The notes: generated by a model not told the origin, from the sequence alone. A DNA stretch of 64,000 bases from Stenogyne calaminthoides (GCA_037126765.1 JBBCBC010000021.1:19361434-19425433); one strand, 5' to 3'. Positions 1 through 12,381 are shown, numbered from the stretch's first letter. Numbers and translations: made by a program.

Positions 1-332
1 GTGTCCCAAATGTCTTTAGCAGTTTCACAGTGAGAAATCATTCCCATAACACCATCATCAATAGTGTTATAAAGAGTATCTTTAGCAATATAATCCAGGT
101 TAACCAATTTTCTATCCTCAGGAGTGAGTTGGTCATCAGTTTTGGGAAATTCATCCCTTGGATCAGTTTTTTCAGCATCAGTAGATCTAGGATTCACAAC
201 CTTGTATTCAAAAGGTCCTTGAGACACAACTCTCTACATTCTCTCATGTTTTGAGTACTAGTGTGCCTGCATTCTCAATCTCCATAGATCATAATTCTCA
301 ACTGAGAACATAGGTAGTTTCTTAGAAGGCAT
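1..332 (-). pseudogene. Copia gag, N-terminal part (element A)
   Basis: Read leftwards from an ATG at 332, this gives a copia capsid N-terminus: MPSKKLPMFSVENYDLWRLR at the start, and near the window edge a stretch with YNTIDDGVMGMI and ETAKDIW, typical of the gag/UBN2 domain of plant copia elements. Gag forms the particle that packages element RNA. Two in-frame TAG codons lie between about 245 and 270, so this copy is dead or mis-sequenced. The rest of the element lies left of the window. Its 5' LTR and primer site are just to the right, which fixes the start and strand. Family assignment is firm; clade (Sirevirus-like) is less so. Confidence 0.75.
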
Positions 333-441
333 GATGAAATAGCCTTGTAAGATATCAGCATCAAGATCTATTCAGTAGACCACCAAAGTCTCTAAGTAAA
401 CAAGACTATGGCTACCAAAGAAAGTGGTCAGCTAGAACTTC

Positions 442-454
442 TGCTCTGATACCA
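442..454 (-). promoter_or_regulatory. Primer-binding site, element A (tRNA-iMet)
   Basis: The minus strand reads TGGTATCAGAGCA, the exact complement of the 3' end of plant initiator tRNA-Met, two bases from the LTR edge at 457. This is where minus-strand DNA synthesis would start. It is one of only two uncorrupted primer sites in the window. Confidence 0.9.
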
Positions 455-456
455 CT

Positions 457-777
457 TGTTGGTCCCGTAAACGAAAGTGTCACACGGTATGAGGGGGGAA
501 TACACGTGTATAGTAATTTTTCAACTTTAAAAACTTTTACTGAAATCAGCGAGTCAGGTTGTCCTGATTTTCAGTCCTGAGAAGCACAAATTGCCCTGAG
601 TCAAAGTCTACTGAGACAATAACACTGAGCGGCGTTCATGGACTTCAGATAAGCTCACTGATCCTGATTTTTCTCAGAGTCCAAATAAGCTTGGAGAAGT
701 TACTAATCTTCTTGACTACTCGTGAGAGTTTATCACTTTGACAATTATCTATACTAGCTTATCTAGGGTGCGGAAAG
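457..777 (-). repeat. 5' LTR of element A, inner part
   Basis: Begins TGTTGGTCCCG at the primer site and runs to the insertion point of the complete T1 element. The other part of the same LTR is at 10012-11397. The split is proved by the 5-bp duplication GAAAG at 773-777 and 10007-10011. Combined length is about 1.7 kb, long for copia and in the Sirevirus range. Element A is transcribed leftwards out of the window. Confidence 0.85.
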
Positions 778-2617
778 TGTTGGGATTATACTAGAAAGTA
801 TGCTTTTTACTTTGTATAATCAAAACTGAATTTCAGACTTATTTACTGAAATAAAATGTTTATCACTGATGCTTTAAATATTATCGAATGCTACATATAT
901 TTACTGCATAATTGTTCAATAAGTCGTACGTGTTACATTGTAGTTAATTTAGTGATACCAAATCACAGAAGATTAAATTAACAGTCCCTTGTAACTAAAA
1001 GTACGCCATTCACGACCTAGATGGAAATGAACAACCCATCGTGAAAGGTTGAAGTGTAAGGCTCAGATTGGCTTGTCTTGACCAAGAGATTACACTAGTG
1101 CATGACTGATGCACTGAATAGGACCTACAGGAGGACAAATTCTTCATAACTAAATAAGGAAGAATTAGACCTCAGTGGTTCGTTATTTCTTAATCTTCTT
1201 TCCTTAAATAGGATCACGTGTGATTGGTAACTATTGCTTTGACTTATCATGGGTAGAGAATCAACGAGATTCAATACTTTTTATCTTGGGCAATATTATT
1301 GGTCATATGTGATTGCTAAGATTTAATACGAAGAATCGTGTGCAAGTACGCTTGTTTGATTTGCCCCCCTTGGGAGGTTCATAAGCTTTATCATACCAAA
1401 TCTTGCAAGTGGAATTAGTCTCCGGTATGGGATAATAATGTTGAACCGTTCCTTGACCAAGGACAAAAGATATTAATTAATGGAAAGCTATTTCAGTGGC
1501 TTGAATTAATTAATGGGCTAGATAATCTTAAACACGGGAAATAATAACCGGGAGCCATATTGACTGTAATATGGGTTAAGATGGATAGTGCAATATTAAT
1601 TATGTAGTGGGATTAATTAATATTTATAGGCTTGAATAATATTGTGGCTCAATATTAGATATTCAAGGTCCATTAGAAGGTCCAATCTTAATTCTCCTAA
1701 AGGCCTCCTGAGTAGCCCAACATATAGTCTAATAACTGAAAAAGGTGATTAAAATAAAATAAATACTGTTGCTTATTTTTCCATGTAATTTTCGAAAATT
1801 GTGGATAAGTTGGGAGAAAGATTTTCTTTGAATTTTGTTATGGAATGAAGATATGTATTCTTGGAATACAAGATTATCTCATTAAATTCAAGAAATCTCC
1901 CACTTGGGTATTCATAAGAGAATTTCGAAATATTTGAAATATAGAGGGAAAGAAAGATTTTCTTGATTTTCTTGAAAAGATATTATGGAAGATATGTATT
2001 TCTTGAAATACAAGAATATCTAATAAATTCAAGAAGATCCAAATCTTGGATTCTTGATCCCTCATATTTTCGAAATTATCCATAAAAATAGAGTAGGTGG
2101 GATTTTGTGAAATATTATAATTATGGGAAAAAGAATATAGGAGATATATTCAAGATTTCTTGGAGATCAAGAAAAGATTTTTTCACATTATTTTTTGGCA
2201 TAATTTTTGACCACTTGGACTCTATAAATAGGGGATGATTCTTTCATTCTCAAGTACAATTCCATGTGCTGGAAAAATTAGTAAATCCACAAAGGTGGTG
2301 CAACATAATTTGTTTTCCTTTTGTAAATTGTTCACAAGTGTCCTTCCACCGGATAGTCGATAAGGGCTAAGGAAATAGTTGGGAAGTTCTTTTGGTTAGT
2401 CTAATCAGTCACACCGTTGCCATCCCAAGAGGTACGTTCACGTAAACTCGTAGAATTCCGCATGCTTAGGTTTTACGTGAATAATTATATGCATGATATG
2501 TTGTTGGATTATTATTTGAATTAATATAGGATTAATTCATGCTAGTAATAATTATAAGAATTAAATTTGTATTTAAATATTCACCCCGAATAGATCTGTG
2601 CAACTTATTCCTCAACA
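778..2617 (+). repeat. 5' LTR of T1-a
   Basis: Starts TGTTGGGATTATACT, ends TTCCTCAACA. A TATA box (TATAAATA) at 2223-2230 precedes a likely transcription start for the element. The same box is at 9612-9619 in the 3' LTR. Paired by eye with 8169-10006 along its whole length. Confidence 0.92.
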
Positions 2618-2630
2618 ATCGCATCGAGCC
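2618..2630 (+). promoter_or_regulatory. Probable corrupted primer-binding site of T1-a
   Basis: Directly after the LTR the sequence reads ATCGCATCGAGCC, where a copia element of this type should have TGGTATCAGAGCC. The match resumes exactly if CAG is read as CG, the same distortion seen at other primer sites in this window. Assignment is inference from position and partial match. Confidence 0.5.
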
Positions 2631-4141
2631 ACGGTTTAGAGACTCTCAATTTTTAAATTGTAATTTAATTCGCTGACATTAAATTTGAAATTGGATAGTA
2701 GAATTGCTAGATCTGTTTTGCAGGTATCCAATTGTCATGGAATTTAATGTGTTTATTTATGCATGCATATAAATTGTGGTTTTTAATTCGATTCGTTCGG
2801 ATTCGTTTTGCCTCGTGAGAAAATCCACGAGTAGATTAGGATTTGTTTGATTTGATCAATGTAATAGACTAGTCTAGATCTAGGTTTATTTATTTTTTGT
2901 AAATAAATTGTAACCGGATCGAAAATGAGGACGGAGACGAAGAATTAAAGGACAAAATCCAGAACCGGGCGTGGCGTGGCGTCGCGAACGCGCCAACGTG
3001 GCTGCACACGCAACGTGGATCTTGTACAGAGCACGCACGAAGCGCCGCAAGACCGAGGCCGAGCGCCCGCGAGGATCTGCCGCTGGCACGGACGGGCGCG
3101 GCGCCAAGACGCTGCACTGCGGCCGTCTTGTGGGCGGACGGAGGCGATCTTGCGCGTGGCGCCTTGGGGATATGTGCGGGCCGCCGAATACGTGGGTGGG
3201 GACGTGCATGGCTGTCCGCCGAAAATGCATGGGTACATGAATCGCCTGCCGAGTACCGTCGAGCCCCGCGCAAGGACGGTGGCGACGCCGGCCGAGCCAT
3301 CTCGAAGCCGCTGAGGTCTGAACAAAAAGTGGTTTGGCGGATGTGGGCGTATCCATCCCTTGAAAGCCGGCGTAAGCGTTCGAGATGGAGTATTTTTTCG
3401 AGACGATCGAGTGGGAGAAATTCAAGACGGTGTTTCTTCAAGATAAAGCCAAGAAAAATCAAACCATGACAATTGGATAATTTGTGTCCAATATGTTTAT
3501 TTTTCTGTCTTGCTTGATTTATTTTGTGCTATCTTATGCTTTGTTTAATTTGTTTAAATGTGTTTGCATGAGAGTTGCCCAATTAAAAATCTCACCTTCA
3601 AAAATTACTAAGTATGTTTAAATAATTAATTGACAATTTTATTCCGGATAATAAAATTGAATTAATTTTGACCTCCATGATTTATTTATTTGTGAATTCT
3701 TTTGGAGAAATTCCCCCCACGGGACGGTCAAAAGATAGCTTTCACATGAATGGATTCCAAATGGATGATTGTGGGTTATTACTAGTGGAGACGATGACCC
3801 TCCCCACGAGGCTCGTTCTATACGAAATAATAATCTTGTATTTAATCATGGTTATTACTTAGGTATAAAATTGATATGCATATACTTCCTAAAGTCCCCG
3901 TCAATTTTATATTGGTCAAGGGGAGCCAACTATTAACTGGGTATTAAAGGTTTGTAACTATTCTTATTTGTAACCTGCTTGAATGCGTTTAAATAATGAC
4001 CCACCCCACGTGGCTTATTTAAACTGTTTTGAGATGTTGGCTGATGCATGTTCATATTTTTTTTGAGATTTTAATATGATGCATGTGATCGAACCTTGTG
4101 ATATATTTGTGCTTATGCATATTATTGTTTATTTCACCATC
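2631..4141 (+). other. T1-a leader with GC-rich island
   Basis: Untranslated region between primer site and gag, about 1.5 kb. Bases from about 2925 to 3330 are strikingly GC- and CpG-rich, while both flanks and the rest of the element are AT-rich. Several overlapping frames stay open there on both strands, but that is expected of GC-rich DNA, and none resembles a known protein. The island may be captured host sequence or a structured leader. From about 3847 the leader matches the leader of T1-b (11398 on), so the island lies in the part T1-b lacks here. Confidence 0.6.
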
Positions 4142-4852
4142 ATGTCGCAACCTTCTAATCCACTGTCCAATATACTTAAAGACAATTTGTTTACTGGTGA
4201 AAACTATTTTGATTGGAAATACAAATTAAAACCTGTCCTAACCGCATCACCTTCAAAATGGGTACTTGATACACCAAAACCCGAAAAACCAACTAAGGAC
4301 GCCTGAATATGGGATGAGATGATTTATGGTGAATGGAGCCGGCAAATGAATTGATGAAGGATACAATTCTGGCACAACTGCCGACAATCGTTGAGACGCC
4401 TTCATCAAGAATATGAGTCAGCTGCAGACATCTTACAGAATCTCAAAGCGATGTTTGCACATCAGACCCATATGGCAATCCAAAGTATGAAGCAAGAAAT
4501 TGCTGAATTAAAAATGGAAAAAGGGACGACTGCAAGGCAGCACGTCCTTAGGGTTATGGTGTTGTTTGAGGAACTTGAGATCCTCAGCGAAAAATATGAT
4601 TTCAAGACTAAGATTGATTTCATTCTCCAATCCTTACTAAAGAGCTATAATCACCACTATCTTGAGTATCTAATGGAAGATCTAGATTTTACAAAGGATG
4701 ATCTTGTAAATGCTCTCACTTTGGTTGAAAGGGAAAGGAGCGAGGAAAAGAACTTGGGAAAACAGAAATCTTCTTTTCATCCTAGGTCAAGTGGTGATAA
4801 GGATGATGAAAAGAGAAGAAAAGTTGAACCAAGCGGACTCAACATCAAATAA
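4142..4852 (+). pseudogene. Copia gag of T1-a, broken
   Basis: Starts MSQPSNPLSNILKDNLFTGE, the usual copia gag opening in which a Trp-containing NYFDWK-type motif follows. A TGA interrupts at about 4304, where T1-b has coding sequence, and the frame shifts before 4391. From 4391 to 4852 a 153-residue stretch carries the UBN2-type helices (for example AMFAHQTHMAIQSMKQEI). The zinc knuckle present in T1-b is not readable here. Product would be the particle protein. Not functional as read. Confidence 0.8.
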
Positions 4853-6480
4853 CAAAGACTTTAATCAAGCATGAGGAAAGTTTTGGAGAGCGGAGAGTAG
4901 GACAATCGAGGTCAGCCTGTTCCAATCCCAAAAGGGATGGAAAGAAAGGTAAATCTCACGCACTAGTTGTTGAAACTTGTTTAGCGGCGTATGCCTCCCA
5001 TTTATGGGTGGTGGATATGGGATCCACTGATCATGTTTGTTTCACATTACGAGAGGTTCAAGCGGACCCCAAGAACTTAGTGGGGAGGAGATCCTCATCA
5101 CACTTTGGGCGGTCTACGAGAGTGGCAAAAGTAAGTAGTGGAGAAGTGCATCTGTCTTTTGAAGACGGGTTTTAATTCTAAGAGATGTTCTTTACGCTTC
5201 AATTTTTAGAAAGAATTTGATTTCGCTTTCTAAACTTTTTTATGATGGATATTCGGTTACTTTTAATAAAGTTGTTACCATTTCTCTTTTGATAAATTTA
5301 TCCGTCATGGAACATTGTCGAATAATCTCTATACAATTAATTGTGCACACCACTCACGAAATGCATCCTATAACACATCAAGCTTCCGAGAAAAGAAAAA
5401 CGTTCATCGACGTGAACGAGAAACTTTTTTGGCATCTAAGATTGGATCATATAAATCCAAAGAGGATCCAAAGGTTGGTGAAAAAACCGGTTCAATTGGA
5501 GTTTCTCCAAGTTGAACCAATTCCAACTTCATGAATCAAGTTTGGAGGGTAAAATGACCAAGAGGGCATTTGGAGCCATAGGGAATAGAGCCAAAGAAGT
5601 GTTAGAGATCGCTCACACGTATGTATGTGGTCCAATGTCAACCAAAGCAAGAGGAGGTTATGAGTATTTTGTCACTTTTATTGATGATTACTCAAGGTAC
5701 GGTTATATTTTCCTTATGAAGCATAAATCAGACCTTTGAGAAATTCAAAGAATTTAAGGCTCAAGCGGAGAAAACATAGGGAAAAAATGTATCAAGTCTC
5801 TACGATCCGATCGTGGAGGCGAATACCTCAAATATGATGAGTTTTTGAACTACTTATCGATGAAGGGATTGCATCCCACTCATCGCACCCGGAACCCTCA
5901 ACAAAACGGGGGTTGAGCGAAGAAACAGAACTCTTTTTTTGAAATGGTTAGATCTATGATGAGTTATGCGGATCTTCCCAAGTCGCTTACGGGGTCATGC
6001 CTTGAAACAAAGCACTTACATTCTGAACTTGGTGCCATCCAAATCGGTTCCCAAAACTCCCAAAGAATTGTGGACCGGGCGCAAGGCCTAGTATGAGACA
6101 CATGAGAATTTGGGGGTGTCCGGCCACGTGTTGGACAAGGAAGCCGGTAAATTGGATCCTCGATCAGAATTAAGGTTGTTTGTAGGATACCCCGAGGGAA
6201 CAAAAGGGTGTATGTTTTACGGTCCCGAAGATCAAAAGGTGGTCATAAGCACCCACTTTAGATTTTTGGAAGAAGACTATATGAACGAAAGAAGACCCAG
6301 AAGTGAGATTACTTTAAATGAGCTAAGAGGGCAAACCTCAATGCCAATTGTACTAGACAATATACCAAACGACACGCTTTCACAACCGGAACCTCGTCGT
6401 AGTGGGAGGGTTGTTAGACAAACGAGAGATTCATGGGAATAGGAGAGTCCCCTGACTTGATTCCCCGACAAGACGAACCC
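4853..6480 (+). pseudogene. Copia protease-integrase of T1-a, broken
   Basis: Around 5006-5040 the protease signature reads VVDMGSTDHV; T1-b has VVDTGSTNHV, so the catalytic Asp-Thr-Gly has become Asp-Met-Gly. Near 5430 the pre-integrase motif WHLRLDHINPKRIQRL is present, but the following zinc-binding cysteines are disturbed. The integrase core at 5600-5740 has VCGPMSTKARGGYEYF and FIDDYSRYGYIFLM; the first catalytic Asp is Tyr (HTYV against HTDV in T1-b). DRGGEY follows near 5810. Frames change repeatedly. Integrase C-terminal part continues to about 6300 (LFVGYPEGTKG). Confidence 0.8.
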
Positions 6481-8057
6481 CCATGGACATATGACGAGGC
6501 ACCCAAGACAAGGATGCAGATTCTTAAAAAAAAAGAATGAAAGCGAAATGGGTTCTATGTTTCATAACAGAGTGTGGGAGCTAGTCGAACCACTTAATGG
6601 GGTCAAACCCATTGGTTGCAAGTGGGTGTACAAGAGAAAAAGAGGACCGGACTGGAAGGTTGAAACCTTCAAAGCAAGACTAGTGGCGAAAGGTTATACT
6701 TTCGGAAAAGAAGGGATCGATTATGAGGAAACTTTTTTCGCCTGTAGCCATGCTTTAAGTCTATCTCAGATTCTCTTATCGATTGATCGCATCTTGACTT
6801 TGAAATCTGCAAATGGATGTCAAGACGGCTTTCCTAACGAAAAGTCTTGATGAAGAGATCTATATGCAACAACCCCAAGGCTTCATTGAAAAAGGCCAAG
6901 AACACCTAGTTTGTAAGCTCATGAAGTCCATTTACGACTCAAACAGCATCCAGAGCTTGGAACCAATGTTTTGATCATGTTATAAAGTCTTATGGGTTCA
7001 TCAAAACGAGTTCGAAAGTTGTGTGTATAAAAAGCATGTCGGAACTGCATTGGTATTCTTAGTACTATACGTAGATGACATTCTGATCATCTGGAATGAT
7101 GTAAAGGTGTTATCGATGTAAGGGGTGGCTTTTCAAAGCGGTTTGATATGAAAGACTTAGGGAAGCCGGACACATCCTTGGGATCAAGATCACCGAGATC
7201 GAAAAGAAAATGATGATCGGCTTATCGCAAAGCTTCATACATAGACACTTTGTCTTGAAACGATTCAAAGATGCAAGATTCCAAGAAAGGCTTCACCTTT
7301 TCGGCATGGAATCCATCTATCCAAGAAAATGTCCCCTAAGACGAAAAATGAGATAGATGGCATGAAAGGCATTCCTTATGCTTCGGTAATTTGGAAGCCT
7401 TATGTATGCAATGTCAGGTACGAGACCGGATATCTTCTTTCTTTGTAGGCATGGTGGCAAGATATCAAAGTAACCCGGGAAAGATCATTGACGGCGATTA
7501 AAAACATTCCGAAGTATCTGAAAAAGAACTCGGGATAGAATGTTGGTTTATCAGTCAGATAGTCCAATCCCCATTGGCTACACGGACTCGGATTTCCAAT
7601 CAGACATAGACTCCATAAAATCTACCTCCGATAGTGTGTTTTGCACGGGGGGAGGAGCCGTGACATGGAGAAGCGTCAAGCAGAAATGCATCGCAGATTC
7701 TACCATGGAAGCCGAATATGTAGCTGCTTGCGAGGCAGCGAAAGAAGCGGTTTGGCTCAAGAACTTCCTAGTGGACTTAGATGTGGTTCCGAATTTGCCC
7801 AGCAGAATCGCTATTTATTGTGACAATGCCGGAGCAGTTGCAAATTCAAGGGAACCAAGAGCCCACAAAGTCAGCAAACACATCGAAAGGAAATACCATC
7901 TTATACGAGATATCGTTAAGAGAGAGATATAGATGTGGCAAAGATAAGATCCCGAGGACAACCTAGCGAGATCCATTCACAAAGAGAGTCCGCCTCTGAA
8001 TACATTCGAGAGACATGTGGAAGGAATGAGTGTCAAGACCGTTGCCAATCTGCTTTA
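6481..8057 (+). pseudogene. Copia reverse transcriptase-RNase H of T1-a, broken
   Basis: RT (RVT_2 family) begins near 6560 with VWELVEPLNGVKPIGCKWVY. The catalytic YVDDI is at about 7068-7084. RNase H is well kept at 7540-7932 (IGYTDSDFQSD, CIADSTMEAEYVAACEAAKE, KHIERKYHLIRDI). At least five frame changes separate these blocks relative to T1-b. Same strand and order as the homologous region in T1-b, so identification is firm, but no active polyprotein could be read from it. Confidence 0.85.
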
Positions 8058-8168
8058 AGTATAAGTGGGAGAAATTATTAGGTTCGTGTAGGTGACATTA
8101 GATGTCACAGACTACACGAGACATGTTGTAGTATACTTAAAAGCAGACTTTGAGTATAAGTGGGAGAT
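8055..8168 (+). promoter_or_regulatory. Duplicated polypurine tract region of T1-a
   Basis: Two copies of a GTATAAGTGGGAGA-type purine tract occur, one at about 8059-8073 and one ending at 8168 against the 3' LTR. Between them is a short hairpin, GTGACATTAGATGTCAC. T1-b has the same arrangement at 15666-15783. The distal tract is the normal plus-strand primer; the first may be an auxiliary one. Confidence 0.65.
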
Positions 8169-10006
8169 TGTTGGGATTATACTAGAAAGTATGCTTTTTA
8201 CTTTGTATAATCAAAACTGAATTTCGGACTTATTTACTGAAATAAATTGTTTATCACTTATGCTTTAAATATTATCAAATGTTACATATATTTACTGCAT
8301 AACTGTTCAATAAGTCGTACGTGTTACATTGTAGTTAATTTAGTGATACCAGATCACGGAAGATTAAATTAATGACCCTTGTAACTAAAAAGTACGCCAT
8401 TCACGACCTAGATGGAAATGAACAACCCATCGTGAAAGGTTGAAGTGTAAGGCTCAGATTGGCTTGTCTGACCAAGAGATTACACTAGTGCATGACCGAT
8501 GCACTAAATAGGACCTACAGGAGGACAAATTCTTCAGAACTAAATAAGGAAGAATTAGACCTCAGTGGTTCGTTATTTCTTAATCTTCGTTCCTTAAATA
8601 GGATCACGTGTGATTGGTAACTATTGCTTTGACATATCATGGGTAGAGAATCAACGAGATTCAATACTTTTTATCTTGGGCAATATTATTGGTCATATGT
8701 GATTGCTAAGATTTAATACAAAGAATCGCGGTGCAAGTCGCTTTGTTTGATTTGCCCCTTGGGAGGTTCATAAGCTTTATCATACCAAATCTTGCAAAGT
8801 GGAATTAGTTTCGGTATGGATAATAATGTTGAACCGCTTCCTTGACCAAGGACAAAAGATATTAATTAATGGAAAGTTATTTCAAAGGGCTTGAATTAAT
8901 TAATGGGCTAGATAATCTTAAACACGGAAATAATAATCGGGAGCCATATTGACTGTAATATGGGTTAAGATGGATAGTGCAATATTAATTATGTAGTGGG
9001 ATTAATTAATATTTATGGGCTTGAATAATATTGTGGCTCAATATTAGATATTCAAGGTCCATTAGAAGGTCCAATCTTAATTCTCCTAAAGGCCCCCTGA
9101 GTAGCCCAACATATAGTCCAATAACTGAAAAAGGTGATTAAAATAAAATAAATATTGTTGCTTATTTTTCCAAGTAATTTTCGAAAATTGTGGATAAGTT
9201 GGGAGAAAGATTTTCTTTGAATTTTGTTATGGAATGAAGATATGTATTCTTGGAATACAAGATTATCTCATTAAATTCAAGAAATCTCCCACTTGGTTAT
9301 TCATAAGAGAATTTCGAAATATTTGAAATATAGAGGGCAAGAAAGATTTTCTTGATTTTCTTGAAAATATATTATGGAAGATATGTATTTCTTGAAATAC
9401 AAGAATATCTCATAAATTCAAGAAGATCCAAATCTTGGATTCTTGATCCCTCATATTTTCGAAATTATCCATAAAAATAGAGTAGGTGGGATTTTGTGAA
9501 ATATTATAATTATGGGAAAAAGAATATAGGAGATATATTCAAGATTTCTTGGAGATCAAGAAAAGATTTTTCTACATTATTTTTTGGCACAATTTTCGAT
9601 CACTTGGACTCTATAAATAGGGGATGATTCTTTCATTCCCAAGTACAATTCCATGTGCTGGAAAAAATAGTAAATCCACAAAGGTGGTGCAACATAATTT
9701 ATTTTCCTTTTGTTAATTTTTCACAAGTGTTCTTACACCAGGTAGTCGACAAGGGCTAAGGGAATACTTGGGAAGTTCTTTTGGTTAGTCTAATCAGCCA
9801 CACCGTTGTAATCCCAAGAGGTACGTTCACGTAAACTCGTAGAATTCCACATGCGTAGGTTTTACGTGAATAATTAAATGCATGATATGTTGTTGGATTA
9901 TTATTTGAATTAATATAGGATTAATTCATGCTAGTAATAATTATAAGAATTAAATTTGTATTTAAATATTCACCCCGAATAGATCTGTGCAACTTATTCC
10001 CCAACA
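8169..10006 (+). repeat. 3' LTR of T1-a
   Basis: 1838 bp, TGTTGGGATT at the start and CCCCAACA at the end, TATAAATA at 9612-9619. Followed directly by the GAAAG target duplication at 10007-10011. Confidence 0.92.
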
Positions 10007-10011
10007 GAAAG

Positions 10012-11397
10012 TGTAGGCCCTAAGTTTATACTCGTTTTACTTTGCTGAAAATCTTTCCTTAATAAAACAGTGGTTTCCAACTGAATATTAGAAATGCTTT
10101 CAGTGAAATATGCAACAAGTAATAATGCAAAGCAGAAAGCAAAACAACACAGCAAGTTATAGTGGTTCAGAGGCTCAAGCTCCTACGTCCACTCTCTCTG
10201 ATCTTCAGAGAAATTCCTTAACACACTACTTCTACTACCTCAAGCTTTCAGACTGAACTCAACAGCTTACTAACTTATCACTACTACGAGTTTTCAGGCT
10301 GAACTATTGCAGCTTACTAACTCAACACACACAAGCGTTCAGACTGAACAATCAGCTTACTAACTTCTCCTCTAGAGTCTTCAGACTGAACACAGTAGCT
10401 TACTAACTCTTTACAACTCTCTCACTTCCAAATACTTACACACACAAACTTCATAATCAAAGGGTTTGGGTTTGGTTGGTTTCCAACTAAGGTGAGATAT
10501 CCTTTTACAATGAGAACACAAGTAAAAGGCTAGGATATCTCGAACTAAGCTTTGGATAAGATCTTAAATCTAGGCTTAGTAAATGAGCTCTCTTCAAAGA
10601 TGAAACACTTGGGAAATTCTAAGGGTTTCGAGTGCTTCACAAGAATGCTTGAATACGAATGAGCTCTGGAGTTGCTTTGATTTCCCGTGCCTTTGAAGTG
10701 TTCAAGGCCTCTGGTATTTATAAGCAACTCTTCAAGAAGTCTTCCTTTGAAAAACTATCCGTTGGAGAGATAGCATCTCGGGTTTCTTCTTTGAGTATAT
10801 GATGAACGGCTACATTAGGGTTTGAACGAGCCATTGCATGTTTTAGGAAATATCCAGACAAGCAGCCAATCACCATTTTTTGTGAACAAGACAAATATCT
10901 CTGCTGACATATTTCAGAGAAATGTCGCTTTCAGTGTTAGGAAAGTACACTGTTGTCGCCTCCTCATTGGTCGACATCTTTCTTTGAACAGAGACAACAA
11001 AAATGGCTCTTTGTGTCAACCAATACTAAGTTGATACTTTCCTTAGTGTTCATGAACGTATAACATTCTCTTTGCATGTACTCAGAATGAACAAACACTA
11101 TTTAACTAGGAGTGACTTGTTCAGGTTCTGTGGATTCAGTACATAAGAGTCTTCAAGATCTTCTGATCTTCAGTTTCTTCTGATCTTCAGGTTCTTCTGA
11201 TCTTCAGGTTCTTCTTTGATCTTCAGACAAAACATCGAAACCTATTCTAACCTAAACTATGTCTGCTGACAATACATGGTGCAAATCGTCCTGATAATCT
11301 GAAACCTGATCCTATACTATCAAGATCGTCCTGAAACATGTCATACTCAGGGGTTTTGGGATCTAATCAAAATCTTTATTAAATTCATCTCCCAACA
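10012..11397 (-). repeat. 5' LTR of element A, outer part
   Basis: Continuation of the LTR begun at 457. On the minus strand it starts TGTTGGGAGATGAATTTAAT at 11397. A minus-strand TATA-like TTATAAATA lies at about 10713-10721. The middle (about 10200-10400) has loosely repeated CAGACTGAAC...CAGCTTACTAACT units. No protein is encoded. It abuts T1-b at 11398, so element A was inserted into T1-b; the far target duplication would be left of the window. Confidence 0.82.
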
Positions 11398-11699
11398 CAT
11401 GGTTATTACTTAGGTATAAAATTGATATGCATATACTTCCCCGAAGTCCCTGTCAATTTTATATTGGTCAAGTGGGAGCCAACTATTAATCTGGATATTA
11501 AAGGTTTGTAATTGTTTTCTTGTTTGTAACCTGCTTGAATGTGTTTAAGTAATGACCCACCCCACGTGGCTTATTTAAACTATTTTGAGATGTTGGCTGA
11601 TGCATGTTCATATTTTTTTTGAGATTTTAATATGATACATGTGATCGAACTTTGTGATATGTTTGTGCTTATACAAATTGTTATTTATTTCAGTTCAAT

Positions 11700-12381
11700 A
11701 TGCGCAACCTTTTAATCCATTGCTTTATACTCTCAAAGAACACCAACTTTCTGGTGATAACTATGTTATTTGAAAACGAAATATGAAATTTGTCCTCACT
11801 GCGCAACTACAACATTATTAGGTTCTTGATGTACCCACGCCCCGTGTGCCTACTGAGGGATCAACAGATGCGGAGAGACACTTGTATAATATTTGGGAGC
11901 AGGCTAACGAACCTATGAAGCATATAATCTTGACTTCACTGTCTGATGATTTGAGATGCATTCATGAAGGTGTTGAGTCTGCTGCGGAAATTATACAAAG
12001 TCTTGAAGAAATGTTTTTAACAAAAGACCGCATGATCAATCAGTTTAAAAACAACGACGTGGCTAGGCTAAAAATGGCTGAGGGAACACCCGTAAGGGAG
12101 CATGTTCTCAGAGTAAAGCGCCATTTTAACAAACTTGCTTATCTCGGTATTTCTAAGTATTGTGATGAGGCTCAAATCGAATTTCTTTTCCTAACTCTTC
12201 CAAGGTGCTTCGAAGAGTTTTACTGTAGTTTTGTGATGAGTGATCACATGTTTACTATGGATACTCTGCAAGAAGCCTTGGAGAAAATAGAGAAGCATTT
12301 GGGAAAGAAAGACGAAGCATTGGTGACCAAAAGTCTTTTCTCAAAATCTAGGCCAGTGGTAGGCAAGATTCAAGAAAAGTA
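11700..12381 (+). pseudogene. Copia gag of T1-b
   Basis: The ATG at 11700 aligns with the T1-a gag start, but one base is missing right after it, and a TGA follows at about 11770 where Trp is expected. From 11846 a 178-residue open stretch covers the gag helical domain (for example MINQFKNNDVARLKMAEGTP and EHVLRVKRHFNKLAYLGISK). It would encode the particle protein. The early lesions suggest a pseudogene; sequencing error is possible for the single-base gap. Confidence 0.8.

Larger units (their letters stand above)
778..10006 (+). mobile_element. Complete Ty1/copia retrotransposon T1-a
   Basis: A 9.2-kb element with two ~1.84-kb LTRs beginning TGTTGGG and ending CAACA, flanked by the direct duplication GAAAG (773-777, 10007-10011). 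Internal order is leader, gag, protease, integrase, reverse transcriptase, RNase H. Integrase precedes RT, which defines copia rather than gypsy. The two LTRs look nearly identical by eye, implying recent insertion, yet the coding region is full of stops and frameshifts. It sits inside the LTR of element A. Movement would need trans-supplied proteins. Confidence 0.93.

Noticed and set aside
2886..3469. Long overlapping open frames on both strands
   Set aside because: They coincide with the GC-rich island, where stop codons are rare by chance. No domain or codon bias points to one frame, and they lie in a retrotransposon leader.
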